From Thalassotalea sp. Sam97 (GTDB lineage Bacteria > Pseudomonadota > Gammaproteobacteria > Enterobacterales > Alteromonadaceae), in the NCBI RefSeq assembly GCF_041379765.1, contig NZ_CP166919.1, forward strand, positions 434,001-498,000: DNA of 64,000 nt, given 5' to 3'. Positions 36,802-45,720 of this stretch are shown here, one piece after another. The position numbers and the translations under genes are program-made. Positions within the stretch are counted from its first letter, which is position 1; every line of letters starts with the position of its first letter. Below the pieces are notes generated by a model. It worked only from the letters and a program-made list of their open reading frames with translations, was not told where the DNA came from and made no database searches.

Positions 36802-37647
36802 ATGAGTCTTATCAGTTTGCTTATCGCGTTGGCGAGTGAGCGCATGGTAACGTCGAAAACATGGCGATTTAATCATTATTTTCTTCATTATTTGCAGTTC
36901 GCACTAAAATTTGTCAGTAAATACGAAATCAGCAAGAGTCGTGTCAATCTATTGGCCTTTGCGGCGATTCCCGCCATTGCTGTTTGGGCTTTATTAGCTT
37001 TTATTGACAGCAGTCTTGTAACTTTTGTTACCTCAACCTTGTTATTGGTTGTCTGTATTGGCTGCAGCAGTGCTAAAGAGTCATATAAAGGCTTTTTAAA
37101 CGCCGCGATGCGTGGCGACGATGTTGCCCTTGACTATCACCAGTTGCAATTACAGCGCAATCAGCAATTTACTGGTGAGTCCTTTGGTCAAAGTCTGATT
37201 TGGGCTAACTTTCAATACTTTATGATGATTATTATGCTTTATATAGTCTTTGGTATTGTTGCTGTGGTGTTTTATCGCGTGCTACTGGCATTGCATTCAC
37301 AGGTCAAAAATGACGACGAACAACCAGTGCTAGATGAATCCTGCAGTAAAAAAGTCACCAGTTTATTAGAAGTTATTGAATTTATACCGGCGCGCTTTGC
37401 TGCGTTTGGTTATATGTTGGTGGGCCATTTCTCTAAAGCGTCAACCTATTGGCTTGAAGGTTTATTAAATACCCAGATCAGCAGTCGCCAATATTTGTGT
37501 ATGGTGGCTAAATCATCCGAAGAATACGAAATCGCGGAAGGCGATTTAACCGCCGAGCCGAGCTTGCTAGTACGCTTAGCAAAACGTAACTTATTGTTAT
37601 TACTTGCCGCTATTGCGTTTATGACCTTAGCAGGTGTTATTTCATAA
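36802..37647 (+). CDS. ampE: Regulatory signalling membrane protein AmpE
   Basis: This 281-residue integral membrane protein, downstream of ampD, belongs to the AmpE/CobD-like family. The N-terminus M-S-L-I-S-L-L-I-A-L-A-S-E-R is typical, with D-x-H-Q-L-Q and R-F-A-A-F-G-Y further on. It has membrane segments at about residues 48-65, 70-88, 138-160 and 262-280. AmpE is linked to beta-lactamase regulation, but its biochemical role is poorly defined. I chose the ATG at 36802 over the GTG at 36796 because AAGGGTG precedes it. Confidence 0.92.
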   Translation: MSLISLLIALASERMVTSKTWRFNHYFLHYLQFALKFVSKYEISKSRVNLLAFAAIPAIAVWALLAFIDSSLVTFVTSTLLLVVCIGCSSAKESYKGFLNAAMRGDDVALDYHQLQLQRNQQFTGESFGQSLIWANFQYFMMIIMLYIVFGIVAVVFYRVLLALHSQVKNDDEQPVLDESCSKKVTSLLEVIEFIPARFAAFGYMLVGHFSKASTYWLEGLLNTQISSRQYLCMVAKSSEEYEIAEGDLTAEPSLLVRLAKRNLLLLLAAIAFMTLAGVIS

Positions 37648-37698
37648 GCCATTTTTACGGCAATAGATAACGCCAATCACCTTTACTGATACTTAATT

Positions 37699-37724
37699 AA
37701 AAAGCTGGCTTGCCAGCTTTTTTT
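37699..37724 (+). terminator. Intrinsic terminator of ampDE
   Basis: AAAAAGCTGGC (37699-37709) and GCCAGCTTTTT (37712-37722) are perfect complements ending in a T-run. It lies 52 bp after the ampE stop. Confidence 0.85.
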
Positions 37725-37849
37725 ACATTTGTATGTTTATTGTAAGCTTGCTCGCTCTAACTGTATGTTGTTTTATTTCCGTTTTTGCTGTTTTTAAAGT
37801 GGCTTAGTGCTTGTTTATTCAACTGTTCTTTCATGTGATGAATCACGTT

Positions 37850-37864
37850 ATTGGTCTTACCAAT
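37850..37864 (+). promoter_or_regulatory. Upstream PdhR operator
   Basis: ATTGGTCTTACCAAT is a perfect ATTGGT-N3-ACCAAT palindrome, the PdhR consensus. It lies about 115 bp upstream of the inferred pdhR transcription start and 128 bp (centre to centre) from the second operator. Confidence 0.75.
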
Positions 37865-37930
37865 ACGAATTTGGTCGCTTTCCCTTGCATTAATAGCGTA
37901 GCTGTCACCAGTGGTCTAATATGTAATTAT

Positions 37931-37959
37931 TTTACATTATTGCTTAACTCTGTTATTTT
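37931..37959 (+). promoter_or_regulatory. Candidate promoter of pdhR-aceEF
   Basis: TTTACA (37931-37936) and TATTTT (37954-37959) are separated by 17 bp. Transcription would start near 37966, placing the downstream PdhR operator at about +11 to +27, the same geometry as in E. coli. Confidence 0.5.
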
Positions 37960-37976
37960 AGAGCGTACTTTTATGA

Positions 37977-37993
37977 AATTGGTCATACCAATT
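37977..37993 (+). promoter_or_regulatory. Main PdhR operator
   Basis: AATTGGTCATACCAATT is a perfect 17-bp palindrome with a 3-base centre, identical to the core PdhR consensus, just downstream of the candidate promoter and 52 bp before the pdhR start codon. Pyruvate should relieve repression. Confidence 0.85.
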
Positions 37994-38045
37994 TACCACT
38001 TTGTTTAAGTGCTTGTATTTACAAGTAAGGTTAAAATACAAACTC

Positions 38046-38819
38046 ATGGCGTACAAAAAGATTCAGCAAGCGAAGTTATCCGATGTGATCACTGCCCGTC
38101 TAGAAGAAATGATTTTAGAGGGAAGCTTTGCCGCAGGACAAAAGTTACCAGCAGAGCGAGAGCTTGCTGCAGAGTTTAATGTATCACGACCATCGCTGCG
38201 TGAAGCCATTCAAAATCTTGAAGCAAAAGGCTTAGTAACCCGTCGCCAAGGTGGCGGTACCTTTGTTAGCGAGACATTATTAAGTGGTATGGCAGACCCG
38301 TTGTTTGCCTTAATGGCCAGCAAGCAAGAATCACAGTTTGATTTACTGGAGTTTCGTCACGGTATCGAAGGGATGGCTGCTTATTATGCGGCGATGCGCG
38401 GTACTCAGGCAGATTTTCAGGTGATCAAAGAAAAGTACGAAGCGATCAGCGTTGCACAAATTGAAAACACCTCATTGAGTGAGAATTTTCGCGCTGAAGC
38501 TGAAAGCGTATTTGAATTTTATCTATCTATTTGCCAAGCCTCGCATAATGCCGTGATTTTGCAACTTGCCAAAGCGATGAGCAGTTTATTAATAGATAAT
38601 ATTGAAAAGAATTTAAAGGTATTGGCTAAGCGTCCGGAAGTACCGGGACGTATCAGTCAGTACCGTAAAAAATTGTTAGAAAGCATTATCAGTGGTGAGC
38701 CGAACAAAGCATGGGGAGCAAGCCATAAAAACCTTTCTTATATAGAAGAGGTAATGCTTAATTTAGCAGATGAAAATTCACGAGTAACGCGCTCTTTACG
38801 CCGTTTGCAGATGCAATAA
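38046..38819 (+). CDS. pdhR: Pyruvate-responsive repressor PdhR
   Basis: PdhR is a GntR/FadR-family repressor of the pyruvate dehydrogenase genes; pyruvate is the inducer. The 257-residue product has the winged helix at residues about 10-75 (L-P-A-E-R-E-L-A-A-E-F-N-V-S-R-P-S-L-R-E-A-I; R-R-Q-G-G-G-T-F-V) and an FCD effector domain. Its operators precede the gene and aceEF-lpd follow. The ATG at 38046 (M-A-Y-K-K-I) fits the family start. Confidence 0.96.
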   Translation: MAYKKIQQAKLSDVITARLEEMILEGSFAAGQKLPAERELAAEFNVSRPSLREAIQNLEAKGLVTRRQGGGTFVSETLLSGMADPLFALMASKQESQFDLLEFRHGIEGMAAYYAAMRGTQADFQVIKEKYEAISVAQIENTSLSENFRAEAESVFEFYLSICQASHNAVILQLAKAMSSLLIDNIEKNLKVLAKRPEVPGRISQYRKKLLESIISGEPNKAWGASHKNLSYIEEVMLNLADENSRVTRSLRRLQMQ

Positions 38820-38824
38820 GCATT

Positions 38825-38862
38825 GCAAAGACAAATGCAAAGATAAATGCAACAAATGTTGC
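38825..38862 (+). repeat. 12-bp tandem repeat and small hairpin between pdhR and aceE
   Basis: GCAAAGACAAAT (38825-38836) and GCAAAGATAAAT (38837-38848) are tandem 12-mers with one mismatch. They are followed by GCAAC-AAAT-GTTGC (38849-38862), a perfect 5-bp hairpin. The repeat begins 5 bp after the pdhR stop. Confidence 0.6.
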
Positions 38863-39028
38863 GTTAATCATTGCAGTAAAAAGAGCACAAAATCGTTACC
38901 CGTATTTATTAAATCTAGCCTTTAACAGTAAACGTTTTCCGCTAATTTGGACTACCTTTAAGGCTAACTCAAAATTAAAAGTACCTTCCACTATGGTAAG
39001 GTGCCAAAACTTGGAGATAAACATCGTC

Positions 39029-41701
39029 ATGACTGAGCAAATCAATCACGATATCGATCCACAAGAAACGCAAGAATGGCTTGAGTCATTAGAAGCTATT
39101 CTTGAGCAAGATGGACCAGAGCGTGCGCATCAGATCCTTGAATCACTTATCGAAAGAGCTCGCCGTGGTGGTACTCATTTGCCATTTGAGGCAACGACCG
39201 CTTATGTGAACAGTATTCCTCCTGGGCAAGAGCCTAATATGCCAGCGGACCAAACCATTGAAGCACGCATTCGTGCGGCTATTCGTTGGAACGCGATGGC
39301 ATTGGTACTGCGCGCGTCTAAAAAAGACTTAGAACTAGGTGGTCACATTGGTTCTTTCGCATCAAGTGCAACATTATACGATGTTGGTTTTAACCACTTC
39401 TTTAAAGCGGCCAGCCCTGCTGACGGCGGTGACTTTATCTTCGCTCAAGGTCATATCTCTCCAGGTATCTACGCTCGTGCGTTCCTTGAAGGCCGTTTAA
39501 CTGAAAAGCAAATGGACAACTTCCGTCAGGAAGTTGATGGCGAAGGTTTATCGTCATACCCGCACCCACACTTAATGCAAGACTTCTGGCAGTTCCCAAC
39601 TGTTTCGATGGGCTTAGGTCCATTGCAAGCGATTTACACTGCGCGTTTCCTTAAGTACTTAACTGACCGTGGTATTAAAGACTGTTCAGGTCAGCGCGTA
39701 TACTGTTTTCTAGGTGACGGTGAAACCGATGAGCCAGAATCATTAGGTGCTATCGGCCTTGCTGCACGCGAAGGTCTAGACAACTTATGTTTCGTTATTA
39801 ACTGTAACTTACAACGTCTTGACGGCCCGGTACGTGGTAACGGCAAGATCATTCAAGAGCTTGAAGGTACCTTCCGTGGTGCTGGCTGGGAAGTATGTAA
39901 AGTGATTTGGGGTTCTTACTGGGATCCACTTATTGCTCGTGATACTTCAGGCAAGCTTTTACAACTAATGAACGAAACCGTTGATGGTGAGTACCAAAAC
40001 TGTAAAGCTAAAGGCGGTAAGTATACTCGCGAAAACTGGTTTGGTAAGTACCCAGAAACGGCACAGTTAGTTGCTAATATGTCAGACCATGACATCTGGC
40101 GCTTAAACCGTGGTGGTCACGATCCAGTAAAAGTATACGCAGCTTACGACAAAGCGATGAAGACCAAAGGTCGTCCAACGGTTATCTTAGCGAAAACGGT
40201 TAAAGGTTACGGTCTAGGTCAATCTGGCGAAGCACAAAACGTAGCTCATAACGTTAAGAAAATGGACATTGAATCAATTAAGCAATACCGCGATCGTTTC
40301 AATATGCCAATTTCTGATGATCAAATCGAAGATTTACCATTCTTCCGCTTTGCTGATGACAGCCCAGAAATGCAATACATGCGTGCTCGCCGTGAAGCAT
40401 TAGGCGGTTCATTACCGGCACGCCGTGTGCAAGCTGATGAGCAATTAGAGATCCCATCATTAAAAGCGTTTGAAGCAATCACCAAAGGCAGTGGTGGTCG
40501 TGAAGTGTCTTCAACCATGACATTTGTACGTGTACTTAATGCACTACTGAAAGATAAGAAAATTGGTGATCGTATTGTACCTATCATTCCTGATGAAGCG
40601 CGTACTTTCGGTATGGAAGGTTTATTCCGTCAAGTAGGTATTTACGCGCACGAAGGTCAAAAATACGTACCACAAGATGCTGACCAAGTTGCTTACTACC
40701 GTGAAGACAAAAAGGGTCAAGTATTACAAGAAGGTATCAATGAGCTTGGTGCAATGGCATCATGGGTAGCGTCAGGTACCTCTTACTCAACCTGTAACGC
40801 GACAACCATTCCGTTCTACATCTACTACTCAATGTTTGGTTTCCAACGTGTTGGTGACTTAGCGTGGGCAGCAGGTGATAGCCAAGCGCGTGGTTTCTTA
40901 TTAGGTGCAACAGCCGGTCGTACCACACTTAACGGTGAAGGTTTACAACACCAAGACGGTCATTCACACGTTCAAGCAGGTTTGATCCCGAACTGTTTAA
41001 CCTACGATCCAACGTACGGTTACGAAGTTGCTGTGGTTGTTCGTGAAGGCTTACGTCGCATGTACCAAGAAAATGAAAACATTTTCTACTACTTAACGCT
41101 AATGAACGAAAACTACGAGCACCCAGCAATGCCAGAAGATGCAGAAGAAGGCATCATCAAAGGTATTTATAAACTAGATCGTGTTGAGCCAAGCAAAGAC
41201 GCAGTGGCTAACGTACAGCTAATGGGTTCAGGTACTATCTTATTACAAGTACGTCAAGCAGCGCGTATTCTTGCTGAAGACTTCGGCATCTCGTCAGATG
41301 TTTACTCAGTAACATCATTTAACGAGCTAGCGCGTGACGGTCAAGAAGCAGCACGTTGGAACATGTTGCACCCTGAAAGCGATGCGAAAGTGCCGTACAT
41401 CAGCACTGTGATCAGCAAAGGCGCAGGCCCTGCAATTGCCGCAACCGACTACGTTAAAGCATACTCAGATCAAGTTCGTGCCTTTATCGATACTGACTAC
41501 CGTGTATTAGGTACTGACGGTTTTGGTCGCTCTGATAGCCGTGCAAACTTGCGTCGTCACTTTGAAGTAAACCAAAACTACATTGTAGTAGCGGCACTTT
41601 ATGAATTAGCACAACGTGGCGAGATCAAAATGGACGTAGTTACTAAAGCGATTAGCGACTTTGGTATCGACGCTGACAAGATCAACCCGTTATACGCGTA
41701 A
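39029..41701 (+). CDS. aceE: Pyruvate dehydrogenase E1 component
   Basis: AceE is the thiamine diphosphate-dependent homodimeric E1 that decarboxylates pyruvate and acetylates the lipoyl arms of AceF. From ATG 39029 it is 890 residues, against 887 in E. coli. The ThDP motif G-D-G-E-T-D-E-P-E-S ... N-C-N-L-Q-R-L-D-G-P-V is clear, as are F-I-F-A-Q-G-H-I-S-P-G and the loop H-Q-D-G-H-S-H-V. Codon use looks strongly biased (GGT, CGT, TTA), as expected for high expression. GGAG lies a little far (12 bases) from the ATG. Confidence 0.98.
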   Translation: MTEQINHDIDPQETQEWLESLEAILEQDGPERAHQILESLIERARRGGTHLPFEATTAYVNSIPPGQEPNMPADQTIEARIRAAIRWNAMALVLRASKKDLELGGHIGSFASSATLYDVGFNHFFKAASPADGGDFIFAQGHISPGIYARAFLEGRLTEKQMDNFRQEVDGEGLSSYPHPHLMQDFWQFPTVSMGLGPLQAIYTARFLKYLTDRGIKDCSGQRVYCFLGDGETDEPESLGAIGLAAREGLDNLCFVINCNLQRLDGPVRGNGKIIQELEGTFRGAGWEVCKVIWGSYWDPLIARDTSGKLLQLMNETVDGEYQNCKAKGGKYTRENWFGKYPETAQLVANMSDHDIWRLNRGGHDPVKVYAAYDKAMKTKGRPTVILAKTVKGYGLGQSGEAQNVAHNVKKMDIESIKQYRDRFNMPISDDQIEDLPFFRFADDSPEMQYMRARREALGGSLPARRVQADEQLEIPSLKAFEAITKGSGGREVSSTMTFVRVLNALLKDKKIGDRIVPIIPDEARTFGMEGLFRQVGIYAHEGQKYVPQDADQVAYYREDKKGQVLQEGINELGAMASWVASGTSYSTCNATTIPFYIYYSMFGFQRVGDLAWAAGDSQARGFLLGATAGRTTLNGEGLQHQDGHSHVQAGLIPNCLTYDPTYGYEVAVVVREGLRRMYQENENIFYYLTLMNENYEHPAMPEDAEEGIIKGIYKLDRVEPSKDAVANVQLMGSGTILLQVRQAARILAEDFGISSDVYSVTSFNELARDGQEAARWNMLHPESDAKVPYISTVISKGAGPAIAATDYVKAYSDQVRAFIDTDYRVLGTDGFGRSDSRANLRRHFEVNQNYIVVAALYELAQRGEIKMDVVTKAISDFGIDADKINPLYA

Positions 41702-41725
41702 GCTAGCAAATTAAAGGATAAAAAG

Positions 41726-43681
41726 ATGTCTGAAATGAAAGAAATTCTAGTTCCTGATGTTGGCGGTGATGCTGTAGAAGTTATCGAACTTGCTGTTGCA
41801 GTCGGTGATACTGTCGCAGTTGAAGACGCGTTAGTAAGCGTTGAAACCGATAAAGCATCGATGGATATCCCATCACCAGAAGCGGGTGTGGTTAAAGAAA
41901 TTAAAGTTGCTGTTGGCGACAAAATTTCTGAAGGCGATCTGATCGTGATTATCGAAGTAGCGGGTGCAGCAGATGCTGCGCCTGCACAACAAGCAGCGAC
42001 TGAAACTGCAGCACCCGTAGCGGCACCAGTGGCTACTCCGGCGGCAAGTGCAGCACAAGTTATTGAAGTAACCGTGCCAGATATTGGTCAAGACGGCGAA
42101 GTCGACGTTATCGATGTGCTTGTATCTGCTGGTGATGTCATTGAAGCCGAGGATGGCTTGATCACGCTTGAAACTGACAAAGCCACCATGGACGTTCCTG
42201 CGCCACAAGGCGGTAAAGTGGTTGAAGTAAAAGTTGCCAATGGTGACAAAGTTGGTGAAGGTTCATTAGTACTACTTCTTGAAGTTGGTGCATCAGCCGA
42301 GGCAACAGCTCCAGCAGTTGAAGCCGCGGCACCATCTGCATCTGTAGCGCCTGCAGCTAGTGCGCCTCAAGCGTCACAGATAGTTGAAGTAACCGTGCCT
42401 GATATTGGTCAAGACGGTGAAGTCGATGTTATTGACGTACTTGTTTCAGCCGGTGATGTGATTGCTGCTGAAGATGGTTTAATCACCCTTGAAACTGATA
42501 AAGCGACTATGGACGTACCAGCGCCACAAGGCGGTAAGGTTGTTGAAGTAAAAGTCGCTACTGGTGATAAAGTGGGTGAAGGCTCTCTTGTATTATTACT
42601 AGAAATTCAAGCAGCAGCGCCAGCAAGTGCTCCGGCACCAGCGCCAGCCGCTGTGGCAGCTGAAAAAACGGTTGTTGCAACACAAGCACCACAAGAGAAA
42701 AAAGCAGCACCAGTGCCACATCACCCAAGTGCGGGTACTAAGGCAAGCCAAGGTCATATCTATGCGTCACCAGCGATTCGCCGTTTAGCGCGCGAGTTTG
42801 GCGTTGACTTAACGTTAGTAAAAGGCACCGGCAAAAAAGGTCGTATCGTTAAAGAAGACGTACAGTCTTATGTTAAGTACGAATTATCGCGTCCAAAAGC
42901 TACGGCTAGCAGTTCAGTTTCTGGCGGTCAAGGTGGTTTACAAGTTATCGCTCAACCAAAAGTAGACTTTGCTAAGTTTGGTGAAGTAGAAACGGTACCA
43001 CTAACGCGTATTCAAAAGATTTCGGGTCCAAACTTACACCGTAACTGGGTAACCATCCCACATGTTACCCAGTTTGATGAAGCCGATATCACCAATGTTG
43101 AAGCGTTCCGTAAAGAGCAAAACGTACTGGCTGAAAAGAGAAAGCTTGGCTTTAAGATCACACCATTGGTATTTATCTTGAAAGCCGCAGCAGCTGCGCT
43201 TAGAGAATACCCAGTATTCAACTCAAGCTTGAGTGAAGACGGCGAAAGCTTGATCATGAAGAAATACGTGCACATTGGTGTTGCCGTAGATACGCCAAAC
43301 GGTTTGGTTGTACCTGTGGTTCGTGACGTTGATCAAAAAGGTATTTACGAACTATCAAAAGAGCTTCTTGAGATTTCAGCGAAAGCTCGCGATGGTAAGT
43401 TAACTGCGAAAGATATGCAGGGTAGCTGTTTTACCATTTCATCACTTGGTGGTATCGGTGGTACGGCATTTACACCAATCGTTAATGCCCCAGACGTTGC
43501 AATCTTAGGTGTATCTAAATCTGAGATGAAGCCGAAGTGGAACGGTAAGGAATTTGAACCTCGCCTAATGTTACCGCTAAGCTTGTCATACGATCACCGT
43601 GTGATTGATGGCGCGGTTGCGGCTCGCTTTAGCGTGTACTTGTCATCAATGATGACAGACATTCGTCAACTGATTTTATAA
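41726..43681 (+). CDS. aceF: Dihydrolipoamide acetyltransferase (PDH E2), three lipoyl domains
   Basis: AceF forms the PDH core and carries acetyl groups to CoA. The 651-residue product has three lipoyl domains with lysines at 43, 152 and 259, joined by Ala/Pro-rich linkers. A peripheral-subunit-binding domain follows at about 346-383 (Y-A-S-P-A-I-R-R-L-A), then the catalytic domain with S-Y-D-H624-R-V-I-D628-G. Domains 2 and 3 are nearly identical in protein but differ at many silent sites. It follows aceE by 24 bp and ends in a terminator. Confidence 0.98.
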   Translation: MSEMKEILVPDVGGDAVEVIELAVAVGDTVAVEDALVSVETDKASMDIPSPEAGVVKEIKVAVGDKISEGDLIVIIEVAGAADAAPAQQAATETAAPVAAPVATPAASAAQVIEVTVPDIGQDGEVDVIDVLVSAGDVIEAEDGLITLETDKATMDVPAPQGGKVVEVKVANGDKVGEGSLVLLLEVGASAEATAPAVEAAAPSASVAPAASAPQASQIVEVTVPDIGQDGEVDVIDVLVSAGDVIAAEDGLITLETDKATMDVPAPQGGKVVEVKVATGDKVGEGSLVLLLEIQAAAPASAPAPAPAAVAAEKTVVATQAPQEKKAAPVPHHPSAGTKASQGHIYASPAIRRLAREFGVDLTLVKGTGKKGRIVKEDVQSYVKYELSRPKATASSSVSGGQGGLQVIAQPKVDFAKFGEVETVPLTRIQKISGPNLHRNWVTIPHVTQFDEADITNVEAFRKEQNVLAEKRKLGFKITPLVFILKAAAAALREYPVFNSSLSEDGESLIMKKYVHIGVAVDTPNGLVVPVVRDVDQKGIYELSKELLEISAKARDGKLTAKDMQGSCFTISSLGGIGGTAFTPIVNAPDVAILGVSKSEMKPKWNGKEFEPRLMLPLSLSYDHRVIDGAVAARFSVYLSSMMTDIRQLIL

Positions 43682-43690
43682 TCAGAATAA

Positions 43691-43714
43691 ACCGGTGGCT
43701 TTGCCGCCGGTTTT
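43691..43714 (+). terminator. Intrinsic terminator of pdhR-aceEF
   Basis: ACCGGTGGC (43691-43699) and GCCGCCGGT (43703-43711) form a 9-bp stem with one G-T pair and a 3-base loop, followed by TTTTG. It lies 9 bp after the aceF stop, so lpd is likely transcribed separately. Confidence 0.8.
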
Positions 43715-43816
43715 GTTTGTCTATTGGAACGTTTCTTATCAGCAATTAGTGTTACGCAAACACAGATGTTGCTGAGATTGTTGCTGACTTTGGGCAAACA
43801 ATAAAAGTTATTAAGA

Positions 43817-43952
43817 AAACTTTACCAACCGTAGTCAAAATATGAGCGAAGTTGGTAATTTTTTACGGAATTATTGGCGATTTTTTGTTACACACTGTAA
43901 ACTTGCCAACCGTTAAAAAAATAAAGTGCGTTACGGTGAATTTTTACGGTAA
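43817..43952 (+). repeat. Tandem 54-bp imperfect repeat in the lpd leader, each ending in a hairpin and T-run
   Basis: Copy A (43817-43870) and copy B (43899-43952) share AAACTT, CCAACCGT, AAAATA, GCG, GGT, AATTTTT and TACGG in the same order, about 81 bp apart. In copy A TTACCAAC (43822-43829) pairs with GTTGGTAA (43851-43858) right before six T. In copy B ACCGT (43909-43913) pairs with ACGGT (43933-43937) before five T. The sequences differ but the hairpin-plus-T layout is kept. The block sits 114 bp before lpd. The remaining spacer (43715-44065) holds no gene I can support. Confidence 0.6.
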
Positions 43953-44065
43953 CGACTATACAGAAATTGAATTTCAATGCATGCCCAAAGGCGACAATGG
44001 GGGTGCAAATGAGGGGTCAGTTACGGGCTCGTAACTGGCGCTAGATAAAAGTATTTGAGGTAAAC

Positions 44066-45499
44066 ATGAGCAACGAAATTAAAACACAAGTTGTGGTTTT
44101 AGGTTCTGGCCCTGGTGGTTATTCAGCGGCATTTCGCGCGGCTGACTTGGGTATGGATGTTGTATTAATTGAAAAATACAGCAATTTAGGTGGTGTATGT
44201 CTAAATGTTGGTTGTATTCCATCAAAAGCATTACTGCACGTTGCTAAAGTGCTTGATGATGCCAAAGATATGGCTGCTCACGGTGTTACCTTTGGTGAGC
44301 CACAAATCGATTTAGAAAAAATCCGCGAGTGGAAAAACAAAGACGTTGTTGGCAAGTTAACGCAAGGCGTTAGCGGCATGGCTAAAATGCGTAAAGTTAA
44401 CGTTGTTACGGGTTACGGTAAGTTCACTGGCCCTAACTCAATTGCTGTTGAAGGTGAAAACGGCTCAACAACCGTTAACTTCGATAACGCTATCATCGCT
44501 TGTGGTTCATCAGTAGTCAACCTACCGTTTATCCCTGAAGACGAGCGTATCATCGACTCAACGGGCGCACTAGAGCTTAAAGACGTACCAGCAGAAATGT
44601 TAGTACTAGGTGGTGGTATCATCGGTCTAGAAATGGGTACCGTATACAGCTCACTAGGTTCTAACGTATCTGTTGTTGAGTTTGCTGACCAATTAGTACC
44701 AGCAGCTGACGCTGATGTTGTTAAGATTTACACTAAGCACAACAAGCCACGTTTTAAATCAATCATGCTATCTACTAAAGTAGTTGCCGTTGATGCGAAA
44801 GAAGACGGTTTATACGTAACGTTTGAAGGCAAAAACGCACCAGAAGGTCAAGTTCGTTACGACAAGATCTTAGTAGCGGTTGGTCGTAAGCCAAACGGTC
44901 ACTTAGTTGCTGCTGATAAAGCAGGCGTTAACGTTGACGAGCGTGGTTTCATCAACGTAAGCAACGAAATGCGTACTAACGTTAACCACATCTTCGCTAT
45001 TGGTGATGTTGTTGGTCAACCAATGCTTGCACACAAAGCGGTTCACGAAGCACACGTTGCTGCGGAAGTTATCGCTGGTAAGAAGCACGTGTTCGATCCA
45101 CGTTGTATTCCATCAATTGCTTACACAGATCCTGAAATTGCGTGGGTTGGTGTTACTGAGCGTGAAGCGAAAGAGCAAGGTCTTAACATTGAAGTAGCGA
45201 ACTTCCCATGGTCTGCATCAGGTCGTGCGATTGCTTCAGCTCGTACTGAAGGTAAAACTAAGCTTATCTTCGACAAAGACAGCGGTCGCGTACTAGGTGG
45301 TGCGATTGTTGGTATCAACGCTGGTGAAATGTTAGGTGAAATCGGTCTAGCAGTTGAAATGGGCGCTGATGCAGAAGATGTTGGTTTAACTATCCACGCT
45401 CACCCAACGTTAAACGAATCAATTGGTTTAGCGGCAGAAATCTTTGAAGGTTCAATTACTGATTTACCTAACCCAAAAGCGGTTAAAAAGAAGAAGTAA
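44066..45499 (+). CDS. lpdA: Dihydrolipoamide dehydrogenase (E3)
   Basis: This FAD enzyme reoxidises dihydrolipoamide in the PDH and 2-oxoglutarate dehydrogenase complexes. The 477-residue product has the FAD loop G-S-G-P-G-G-Y near residue 13, the redox pair C45-L-N-V-G-C50, the NAD loop G-G-G-I-I-G-L-E, F-A-I-G-D-V, and the catalytic H-A-H-P-T-L-N-E near the end. Codon use is strongly biased, like aceE and acnB. It has its own long leader with a tandem repeat and its own terminator. Confidence 0.98.
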   Translation: MSNEIKTQVVVLGSGPGGYSAAFRAADLGMDVVLIEKYSNLGGVCLNVGCIPSKALLHVAKVLDDAKDMAAHGVTFGEPQIDLEKIREWKNKDVVGKLTQGVSGMAKMRKVNVVTGYGKFTGPNSIAVEGENGSTTVNFDNAIIACGSSVVNLPFIPEDERIIDSTGALELKDVPAEMLVLGGGIIGLEMGTVYSSLGSNVSVVEFADQLVPAADADVVKIYTKHNKPRFKSIMLSTKVVAVDAKEDGLYVTFEGKNAPEGQVRYDKILVAVGRKPNGHLVAADKAGVNVDERGFINVSNEMRTNVNHIFAIGDVVGQPMLAHKAVHEAHVAAEVIAGKKHVFDPRCIPSIAYTDPEIAWVGVTEREAKEQGLNIEVANFPWSASGRAIASARTEGKTKLIFDKDSGRVLGGAIVGINAGEMLGEIGLAVEMGADAEDVGLTIHAHPTLNESIGLAAEIFEGSITDLPNPKAVKKKK

Positions 45500-45522
45500 T
45501 TCGACGCTTTAATTAAAAGCCT

Positions 45523-45560
45523 AAAAAGCGCTTGCTGACGTTGTTAGCAAGCGCTTTTTT
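45523..45560 (+). terminator. Intrinsic terminator of lpd
   Basis: AAAAAGCGCTTGCT (45523-45536) pairs with AGCAAGCGCTTTTT (45546-45559) around a 9-base loop. The stem runs into the T-tract, 23 bp after the lpd stop. Confidence 0.9.
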
Positions 45561-45720
45561 CTTAATAGGGGTTAAGGCAACGCGATATGCTCGTTTCTTG
45601 ATGACAGTAGAGAACAAATATGCATTGGTCGTTAAGCCTATTGAAAACTCACTATCACTCATCGATATACCATTATCATTTTTATGAATAGTAGATATAA
45701 ACTTGAACAAGTCATACTTG

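Noticed and set aside
37811..38008. 65-codon plus-strand frame upstream of pdhR
   Set aside because: It covers both PdhR operators and the promoter and has no recognisable protein features.
38945..38958. PdhR-like sequence TTTGGACTACC before aceE
   Set aside because: The half-site spacing is one base short and the outer bases do not match; too weak next to the two perfect sites upstream.
42060..42600. Repeated DNA suggesting a tandem repeat array or CRISPR-like pattern
   Set aside because: The repetition is explained by the duplicated lipoyl domains of AceF, in frame and coding.
43852..44034. 60-codon frame in the lpd leader
   Set aside because: It starts inside the repeat hairpin, has no ribosome-binding site and no family resemblance; more likely untranslated leader.
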